DNA from: Thiobacillus sp. UBA6205
GTDB taxonomy: Bacteria > Pseudomonadota > Gammaproteobacteria > Burkholderiales > Thiobacillaceae
Direction: 5' to 3'
NCBI GenBank assembly: GCA_002421825.1
Contig: DISR01000028.1
Span: forward strand, 1-19,294
Length of the DNA stretch: 19,294 nucleotides
How positions within the stretch are numbered: the stretch's first letter is position 1; each line of letters opens with the position of its first letter. The position numbers and the translations under genes are program-made. The notes below the pieces were generated by a model. The model did not search any database, had not been told where the DNA came from, and was given only the letters and a program-made list of their open reading frames with translations. Of the stretch, positions 13,317 to 19,294 are shown piece by piece.

Positions 13317-14870
13317 ATGCCGACGCTTACCCTGTATACGCCCAAACCAGAACAGGCCTTGAAGCAGGCACCAGAGACCCGTCCGGCGATACTCGCCGAG
13401 TGGCTGGAACAGCTCTCGGGCAAGAATCCGGAAGAGGCGGCGCAAAGGCTTCTGGCCGAGCTTGCCCGGCTGAACCGCACCGGAATGGACGAGGATCTGC
13501 GGGCAAAACTGTCGCTGCTCCATGAACCCGTCGGGCTGGGCTTGATCGAGGAGCTGCTTGCCTCCTTGCCTGAGAACGGCACGCCGCAGTCCGCCTTGCA
13601 CAGACAGGCCGCCAACCTGGCGTATGAACTGGCCGTCGAACTCGCATACGCATGGAAGCTGGTCAGCCTCGCCGTACAGCAAAAACGCACCTTGTTCGGC
13701 GGCGCCAAAGCAAGACAGAGCGCGCTGAGCCATCTCCTGTCCGCCCTGGCCAACCAGATCCGCACCAGCTACCGCAGCCATACTTCGCCCCCTCTCTACA
13801 GCTGGCACGAACTGCATCAACTGTATGCAGCGCTCGGCGAGGAAAGCCATGCCGGCGCGGCAACCGCCATGGAAGGCGGATCGCCCGAGGCCGTTTACAA
13901 GTCCACTCTGCTGCTGGCGCTGGCCGACCCGTTCAGGCTCACCCGCCCCGAAATCGAAACGACCATGGCCTACCTGGAAAAATTCGGCCAACTGGCCGAA
14001 TTGTCCAAAGCCGGCAAGGGCGGCAAGTCCGTATTCCTGATCAGTCCCGAATCCGACAGCCCCTCGACCCTGGACGACAGCGCGGATACGCCCGCTCTCC
14101 TGGCGCTGGATACCCACGCCCTCTGCAAGCACCTGCGCAGCCTTCTCGTCAAACTGCAAGGCGGCGAGGCCTTCCGCGACATCGGCCTTTCCGACATGCC
14201 GCACAAGATCAACGGCCTGCATCTGCTCAGCCGCCTGCACCAGGCGTGGCGGGGCAGCAACAAGCGCAGTTTCAAGCGCTACGAACCCGGACCCACCCAT
14301 GTCGAGGTCATCAGCGGCATTCCCGCCATTCACCGCCTGTTCGATTCCAAGCTCAGGCCTGCGACCACCCCAAAAGCAATTGCGAACCCCCTGGCCGGCG
14401 GCCTGGCCGACCAGGGCTGGCCTGCACGCTGGCGCGTGGTCAATGACAGCGCGAATGGCCTGGCCCTCTCCGCCCACGCCCAGGAAGTGGCCCAGGTCCG
14501 CATGGGCAACCCGGTCGCGCTGCGCGAGGAAAACGAGGAAGGCTCGGCATGGCTGCTGGGCGTCATACGCTGGGGCAAGATGTCCAAGGGCCAGGTCGTG
14601 GTGGCCGGGGTGGAAAAGCTCTCCCCCGACGCCGCCTCCGTCGTGCTGCGCTTCGCGCAAGGCACGGCCGCCAACCTCGGCCAGCCTGCCCTGCTGATTC
14701 CCGCCAACGCTGCCCTGCAGACCGACGAGCGCCTGCTGCTGCCGCAGGGCCTGTACCAGCGCGGGCGCAGCGCCGACATGTGGCACAAGGGCGAAAAGCG
14801 TCGCATCGGGCTGGGCAGCCTGGTCGAACAGACCGCGTTTTTCGATCTTGTCGAAGTCGAGCCTGCCTGA
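13317..14870 (+). CDS. Probable PilZ-like c-di-GMP receptor, large N-terminal helical region
   Basis: The 517-residue cytosolic protein has no signal peptide. Residues 1-310 look mostly alpha-helical, rich in Leu, Ala and Glu. From about residue 315 a PilZ-like pattern appears: R317-x3-R321 within NKRSFKRYEP, a V-x-V segment followed by GIPAIHRLF, then N376-D-S-A-N-G381. That fits the second PilZ motif (D/N-x-S-x-x-G), followed by beta-rich sequence up to about 450. The gap between motifs is about 55 residues, wider than in compact PilZ domains, so the assignment is inferred. If correct, it senses cyclic di-GMP and may affect motility, pili or envelope functions. The gene is first in a coupled group: its TGA overlaps the wrbA ATG by one base (TGATG). 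No strong ribosome site precedes the ATG. Confidence 0.65.
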   Translation: MPTLTLYTPKPEQALKQAPETRPAILAEWLEQLSGKNPEEAAQRLLAELARLNRTGMDEDLRAKLSLLHEPVGLGLIEELLASLPENGTPQSALHRQAANLAYELAVELAYAWKLVSLAVQQKRTLFGGAKARQSALSHLLSALANQIRTSYRSHTSPPLYSWHELHQLYAALGEESHAGAATAMEGGSPEAVYKSTLLLALADPFRLTRPEIETTMAYLEKFGQLAELSKAGKGGKSVFLISPESDSPSTLDDSADTPALLALDTHALCKHLRSLLVKLQGGEAFRDIGLSDMPHKINGLHLLSRLHQAWRGSNKRSFKRYEPGPTHVEVISGIPAIHRLFDSKLRPATTPKAIANPLAGGLADQGWPARWRVVNDSANGLALSAHAQEVAQVRMGNPVALREENEEGSAWLLGVIRWGKMSKGQVVVAGVEKLSPDAASVVLRFAQGTAANLGQPALLIPANAALQTDERLLLPQGLYQRGRSADMWHKGEKRRIGLGSLVEQTAFFDLVEVEPA

Positions 14871-15463
14871 TGGTTGAGATACTCGTCCTTTATTACAGCC
14901 AGGGCGGCAGCGTGGCCGACATGGCGCGCCTGATCGCGCGCGGCATCGAATCCGTGCCCGGCGCAGTTGCGCGCATTCGCACCGTGCCCAAGGTTGCGCC
15001 CAGAACCGAAATCGCCGAACCCGCCGTGCCGCCCGAAGGCGCCCCCTACGCCGAACTGCGCGACTTCGAGGAATGCGCCGGCCTCGCCCTCGGCAGTCCC
15101 ACGCGCTTCGGCAACATGGCAGCGGCGCTGAAATACTTTCTCGACGGCACCGGCGGCCTGTGGATGCAGGGCACGCTCGCCGGCAAGCCCGCCTGCGTGT
15201 TCACCTCCACTGCCAGCATGCACGGCGGCCAGGAAACCACCCTCGTATCCATGATGCTGCCGCTGCTGCATCACGGCATGATTCTGCTGGGCCTGCCCTA
15301 CACTCATGACGAACTCAACACCACCGCCAGCGGCGGCACGCCCTACGGCCCAAGCCATGTCGCCGGCCCTCAGGACGACCGGCCGCTCACCGAAGAAGAG
15401 CGCAAGCTCTGCCTCGCACAGGGCAAGCGCCTGGCCGAAGTGGCGTTGAAATTGTCCGCATGA
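14870..15463 (+). CDS. wrbA: NAD(P)H:quinone oxidoreductase, WrbA type flavodoxin-like
   Basis: The 197-residue flavoprotein reduces quinones by two electrons, avoiding semiquinone formation. The N-terminal strand and phosphate-binding loop are ILVLYYSQGGSVADMAR, the FMN-ring segment is GSPTRFGNM (75-83) followed by LDGTGGLW, and a HGGQETTLVSMMLPLLHHGM block is typical of WrbA. Length equals E. coli WrbA (198). Active WrbA is usually a tetramer. The start ATG shares one base with the preceding TGA. The frame is open upstream to 14549, but that part is antisense or shadow of the PilZ-like gene. The stop overlaps the next start (ATGA). WrbA followed by a DUF2069 gene is a recurrent pair in proteobacteria. 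Confidence 0.93.
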   Translation: MVEILVLYYSQGGSVADMARLIARGIESVPGAVARIRTVPKVAPRTEIAEPAVPPEGAPYAELRDFEECAGLALGSPTRFGNMAAALKYFLDGTGGLWMQGTLAGKPACVFTSTASMHGGQETTLVSMMLPLLHHGMILLGLPYTHDELNTTASGGTPYGPSHVAGPQDDRPLTEEERKLCLAQGKRLAEVALKLSA

Positions 15464-15822
15464 TGCCCTCAGTCCGTTCGCTTTCCCTCATCGCCAGCGC
15501 CAGCCTCATCGCGCTTATCCTGCTAAGCGTGGCCTGGGAATTGTGGCTCGCGCCCCTGCGCCCGGGCGGCTCCTCTCTGGTGCTGAAAGCCCTGCCGCTG
15601 CTGCTGCCGCTGATGGGCATCCTCAAGGGCCGCCGCTACACCTATCAATGGGCCTCGATGTTCATCCTCATCTACTTCACCGAAGGCGTCATGCGCGCCT
15701 GGTCCGACCCGCAGCCCGCAGCGAGTCTGGCCGTGGTCGAGATCGTGCTGTCGGTGGTGTTCTTTCTGGCGGCGATCGGCTATGCAAAAAAGACCGCGCC
15801 CGCATTAGACCAATCAACGTAA
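15460..15822 (+). CDS. DUF2069 family membrane protein
   Basis: This 120-residue inner-membrane protein has about four hydrophobic helices (roughly 7-29, 40-55, 62-78 and 86-108). It carries the family-like signatures LLPLMGILKGRRYTYQWASM and YFTEGVMRAWSD. The biochemical function of DUF2069 is not known. The start ATG overlaps the wrbA stop by four bases. A second ATG directly follows (15463), so the protein may begin one residue later. It ends the PilZ-like/wrbA/DUF2069 group. A weak stem-loop (15849-15865) lies behind it. Confidence 0.88.
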   Translation: MMPSVRSLSLIASASLIALILLSVAWELWLAPLRPGGSSLVLKALPLLLPLMGILKGRRYTYQWASMFILIYFTEGVMRAWSDPQPAASLAVVEIVLSVVFFLAAIGYAKKTAPALDQST

Positions 15823-16268
15823 GTCGATTTGGCATGCCTCATTACATCGATCAGTGAACCTGATCTCTTAATGCTCGTGACTTGGCATCCATGGCTTTGG
15901 CTGCGGTTCCAATCGGAATGGTTTTCCGTCGCCAAATTGGTCTGGCGGGGGTAGCCTGTTCCTCTGGGCTGCCTCGGGCGGGGGCTTGAATTGGGGGATT
16001 TTGAGGCGAGGACTGTCTGAGCCCGCTGCTTTTGATTTTGCGGGCGAGTTCCGCAGCCGCCCAATTCAAGATCACGACCGAGGTTTACCCCGAAGGGGCA
16101 GCACAGCGGGGCCGCCTTTCTTTGGTTGCTTTCTTTGGCGGAGCAAAGAAAGCAACTTGCTGCCGGGCAACCCCCGGCCACAGGTCTTTATTCCAAGGGA
16201 ATGGTGGAGCTAGAGGTAGCCCCCTCACCCCAACCCTCTCCCGCAAGGGGAGAGGGAGTCTTTGATCA
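15823..16268. repeat. Hairpin-rich dispersed-repeat region, no credible gene
   Basis: This 446-bp gap separates the convergent DUF2069 and leuA genes. It holds GATCAG-TGAAC-CTGATC (15849-15865). A perfect 13-bp inverted repeat, GTTGCTTTCTTTG with a GCGGAG loop, spans 16125-16156. CCCC-GAA-GGGG (16088-16098) and GCCGGG-CAACC-CCCGGC (16162-16178) also form hairpins. Short open frames cross it on both strands, but none has a ribosome site or protein-like composition. The GGACTGTC and CTTTCTTTGG segments recall a dispersed intergenic repeat seen in many betaproteobacterial genomes; this is from memory, not a search. No good Rho-independent terminator for leuA or DUF2069 is evident. Confidence 0.6.
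16225..16258. repeat. CCCTCTCCC/GGGAGAGGG inverted repeat
   Basis: A perfect 9-bp stem CCCTCTCCC/GGGAGAGGG with a GCAAG loop (16234-16256) is preceded by CACCCCAA. The same plan, CCCCAACCCTCCC then GGGAGGG, occurs on the minus strand near the left window end (about 56-80). This looks like a small family of REP-like elements. Confidence 0.65.
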
Positions 16269-17804
<1,536 letters not shown>

Positions 17805-17842
17805 GCTGTTCTCCTGGCCTGCGCCGGGTTAACGAATTCAAT

Positions 17843-17856
17843 CCCGCAGCTGCGGG
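17843..17856. promoter_or_regulatory. Palindrome CCCGCAGCTGCGGG in the leuA leader
   Basis: This perfect 14-bp palindrome can fold as a 5-bp CCCGC/GCGGG stem with an AGCT loop in the leuA leader RNA, 38 bp before the leuA ATG. No T-run follows, so it is not a standard terminator. Its minus-strand CGCAGC (17854-17849) can instead pair with GCTGCG of the leader ORF (17907-17902). Confidence 0.45.
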
Positions 17857-17891
17857 GCTCGGATACGAATGGGGAGGGAAAATGGCGGTGT

Positions 17892-17972
17892 CTACTGCTT
17901 GCGCAGCAGCAGGGTGCCGAACAGCATGTTCGACAGACAGATGGCGTAGGAGGGAGAAGCCACATTAGACAT
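17892..17972 (-). CDS. Candidate leucine leader peptide upstream of leuA
   Basis: A 26-codon ORF runs from ATG 17972-17970 to TAG 17894-17892, between pssA and leuA. It encodes five leucines (positions 13, 17, 21, 22, 23), the last three being consecutive CTG codons just before the end (GTLLLRKQ), as in leader peptides of amino acid operons. Two short inverted repeats fold within it: CGAACA/TGTTCG (17918-17932) and CTGCT/AGCAG (17895-17909). No Shine-Dalgarno is present. The promoter predicted just upstream would start RNA within a base or two of the ATG, so translation may be leaderless. This is an inference from composition, position and folding; the peptide itself has not been matched to a known family. 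Confidence 0.55.
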   Translation of the reverse strand: MSNVASPSYAICLSNMLFGTLLLRKQ

Positions 17973-17979
17973 GGTCTAA
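17965..17979. promoter_or_regulatory. Palindrome TTAGAC-N3-GTCTAA at the leuA transcription start
   Basis: A perfect inverted repeat, TTAGAC-ATG-GTCTAA, sits directly downstream of the -10 box of the leuA promoter and covers the predicted start of transcription and the leader ATG. A related site, TTAGAC-CGG-GTCTGG, lies upstream of pssA at 18782-18796. It could be an operator. Confidence 0.5.
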
Positions 17980-18007
17980 ATTGTATTTATTTTTCGTCTT
18001 CTGGCAA
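17980..18007 (-). promoter_or_regulatory. leuA promoter
   Basis: On the minus strand TTGCCA (18007-18002) and TACAAT (17985-17980) are separated by 16 bp, each matching the sigma-70 consensus at five of six positions. The -35 box lies inside the 3' end of pssA and the -10 box just past its TAA. Transcription is expected to start near 17973. Confidence 0.65.
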
Positions 18008-18772
18008 GTGTCTGGGCGCTTTTTCCTTGCGGCGCCTCCAACTCCATGCGGCATAAACGTAACCTGACAGCCCATACAGCGCGAATATCAACAGCAGCAC
18101 CTCGGGCGGGCTGGTTGAAACCAGGATGAAGAACAGCACGATCAGGATCACCACGAAGAAGGGCACGCTCTTCCTGAGGTTGATCTCCTTGCCGCTGTAG
18201 AACTTGAAATTGGTCACCATGCTGATGCCGGCAAACAGGATCACGGCGGATGCCAGCCAATCCACTTCGGCGCCGGTAAAGCCGTATTCGACCATCACCC
18301 ACACGAAACCCGCCACCAGCGCAGCCGCAGCAGGTGAAGGCAAGCCCTGGAAAAAGCGTTTGTCGGCAACTTCCAACTGGGTGTTGAAGCGCGCCAGACG
18401 CAAGGCTGCGCCGGAACAGTAGACAAAAGCGGCGATCCAGCCGAACTTGCCGAGTCCCTTCAGGGCGAACACATACATGATGAGCGCCGGCGCCACGCCG
18501 AAGGACACCATGTCGGACAGCGAATCCAGCTCCGCGCCGAAAGCGCTCTGCGTGCCGGTCATGCGCGCCACCCTTCCATCGAGGCCGTCCAGCACCATGG
18601 CAATGAAAATGGCCACCGCCGCGTGCTCCCAGCGGTAATTCATGGCCTGCACGATGGCATAGAAGCCGGCAAACAGCGCACCGATGGTGAAGAGATTGGG
18701 CAGCACGTAGATGCCGCGGTCTCTCATGCGCGGCCGAGCCACTTCCGTCTTGCTGTGTTTGAAATCAAGCAT
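17987..18772 (-). CDS. pssA: CDP-diacylglycerol--serine O-phosphatidyltransferase
   Basis: The 261-residue integral membrane enzyme makes phosphatidylserine from CDP-diacylglycerol and serine, the precursor of phosphatidylethanolamine. The CDP-alcohol phosphotransferase motif D65-G-x2-A-R-x8-G-x3-D83-x3-D87 is complete in DGRVARMTGTQSAFG and the residues after it, with the last Asp as general base. Several hydrophobic helices surround it (about 25-45, 50-62, 90-110, 130-170, 175-195, 205-240), and the C-terminus is a basic RRRKEK tail. This is the membrane-integral (subclass II) type, unlike the E. coli peripheral enzyme. It lies between ilvC and leuA, a frequent betaproteobacterial order. 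A terminator behind ilvC suggests its own promoter; TAAAAT (18784-18779) is a possible -10. Confidence 0.95.
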   Translation of the reverse strand: MLDFKHSKTEVARPRMRDRGIYVLPNLFTIGALFAGFYAIVQAMNYRWEHAAVAIFIAMVLDGLDGRVARMTGTQSAFGAELDSLSDMVSFGVAPALIMYVFALKGLGKFGWIAAFVYCSGAALRLARFNTQLEVADKRFFQGLPSPAAAALVAGFVWVMVEYGFTGAEVDWLASAVILFAGISMVTNFKFYSGKEINLRKSVPFFVVILIVLFFILVSTSPPEVLLLIFALYGLSGYVYAAWSWRRRKEKAPRHLPEDEK

Positions 18773-18781
18773 GTGCCGATT

Positions 18782-18796
18782 TTAGACCGGGTCTGG
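18782..18796. promoter_or_regulatory. TTAGAC-N3-GTCT site upstream of pssA
   Basis: TTAGAC-CGG-GTCTGG lies 9 bp before the pssA ATG and overlaps the possible -10 box TAAAAT. It shares half-sites and spacing with the palindrome at the leuA start (17965-17979). The second half-site is degenerate at its last two bases. Confidence 0.4.
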
Positions 18797-18834
18797 GAAG
18801 AAGGGACAAACATGGCCTTTCAATTCTCGGCCCG

Positions 18835-18889
18835 TAAAAAACAGCGAGGCACAGAGTTTCACAGAAATTCTCCCGTGACTCCGTGCCTC
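18835..18889 (-). terminator. Rho-independent terminator behind ilvC
   Basis: Read on the minus strand, GAGGCACGGAGT pairs with ACTCTGTGCCTC (12 pairs, one G-U), with a further CAC/GTG inside. GC and then TGTTTTTT follow the stem. It lies 22 bp past the ilvC stop and before pssA, so most ilvC transcripts should end here. A smaller TTGGCC-GAAG-GGCCAA hairpin (18894-18909) sits between it and the ilvC stop. Confidence 0.75.
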
Positions 18890-18911
18890 CTTGTTGGCCG
18901 AAGGGCCAAAA

Positions 18912-19294
18912 TCAGTTCTTGGACTGATCGACGAGCTTGTTCTTGCCGATCCACGGCATCATCGCACGCAGCCTGGCGCCCACCACTTCGATCGGGTGCT
19001 CGGCGTTGAGGCGGCGGCGCGCGGTCATTTCCGGGTAGTTGGTGCGGCCTTCCAGGATGAACTGCTTGGCATACTCGCCGTTCTGGATGTTTTCCAGCGC
19101 CTCCTGCATGGCCCAGCGCGATTCGTCGTTGATGACTTTGGGGCCGGTGACGTATTCGCCATACTCCGCATTGTTGGAGATGGAGTAGTTCATGTTGGCG
19201 ATGCCGCCTTCGTACATCAGGTCGACGATCAGCTTGAGCTCGTGCAGGCACTCGAAGTAGGCCATCTCGGGTGCGTAGCCGGCGTCCACCAGGG
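18912..19294 (-). CDS. ilvC: Ketol-acid reductoisomerase, C-terminal part (cut by the window edge)
   Basis: Only the last 126 or so codons are inside the window; the gene continues past 19294. The enzyme isomerises and reduces acetolactate or acetohydroxybutyrate in valine and isoleucine synthesis, using NADPH and Mg2+. The visible part is the all-helical knotted domain, with AYFECLHELKLIVDLMYEGG and the following MNYSISNNAEYGEY, which hold conserved Glu and Ser residues of the active site. TGPKVI and MPWIGKNKLVD follow at the C-terminus. The short C-terminal end indicates the class I (about 338-residue) form. In this clade ilvC normally follows ilvB and ilvN (not visible). Confidence 0.96.
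   Translation of the reverse strand, partial: LVDAGYAPEMAYFECLHELKLIVDLMYEGGIANMNYSISNNAEYGEYVTGPKVINDESRWAMQEALENIQNGEYAKQFILEGRTNYPEMTARRRLNAEHPIEVVGARLRAMMPWIGKNKLVDQSKN

Noticed and set aside
13284..14786. 500-codon minus-strand frame opposite the PilZ-like gene
   Set aside because: Low-complexity Gln/Gly/Ala-rich translation typical of an antisense shadow. The plus-strand frame has the start and stop overlap with wrbA and protein-like motifs.
15780..16265. Several 74-133 codon frames in the DUF2069-leuA gap
   Set aside because: They overlap each other on both strands, cross hairpins, and contain repeat-like translations without a ribosome site. Better seen as part of a dispersed repeat.

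Overview
The window looks like core chromosome of a high-GC betaproteobacterium. Three gene neighbourhoods support this: mrp-dcd-Orn/Lys/Arg decarboxylase, rppH next to proS with a lytic transglycosylase behind proS, and ilvC-pssA-leuA. A finer placement (Nitrosomonadales or Rhodocyclales relatives) is only an impression. I see no rRNA, tRNA, CRISPR array, transposase, phage gene or recognisable defence system.

Layout. 1-125: G-rich tracts and hairpins behind a decarboxylase gene. 126-4265 (minus): mrp (Fe-S carrier), dcd (dCTP deaminase) and a PLP-dependent basic amino acid decarboxylase. A bidirectional terminator lies between mrp and dcd, and a four-copy 7-bp tandem repeat lies before the decarboxylase. 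4372-6220 (minus): a spermidine-synthase-like protein, RppH, and a small unrecognised protein overlapping the end of rppH, closed by a terminator. 6296-8625 (plus): proS translationally coupled to a secreted lytic transglycosylase. 8655-11472 (minus): a tight four-gene set of TlpA-like thioredoxin, CPFC thioredoxin-like protein, TolC-type outer membrane protein and an unusually short adaptor. 11485-12885 (plus): aspartase-like lyase, whose start is only 12 bp from the divergent tlpA start. 12882-13250 (minus): small membrane protein. 13317-15822 (plus): PilZ-like protein, WrbA and a DUF2069 membrane protein, coupled by 1-4 bp overlaps. 15823-16268: a hairpin-rich dispersed-repeat region with no credible gene. 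16269-19294 (minus): leuA, its probable leader peptide, pssA and the 3' end of ilvC.

The genes cover branched-chain amino acid synthesis (ilvC, leuA), phospholipid synthesis (pssA), nucleotide, tRNA and RNA housekeeping (dcd, proS, rppH), Fe-S assembly (mrp), and envelope or redox work (lytic transglycosylase, TlpA/thioredoxin/TolC set, WrbA).

No wholly new system is obvious. The best leads are: (1) a possible leucine attenuator before leuA, with a clear promoter, a near-leaderless 26-codon ORF ending in three Leu codons, and mutually exclusive hairpins; (2) a TTAGAC-N3-GTCT palindrome found both at the leuA start and before pssA; (3) the redox/TolC/mini-adaptor operon, which has no pump gene; and (4) short tandem repeats and purine tracts placed in 5' regions.
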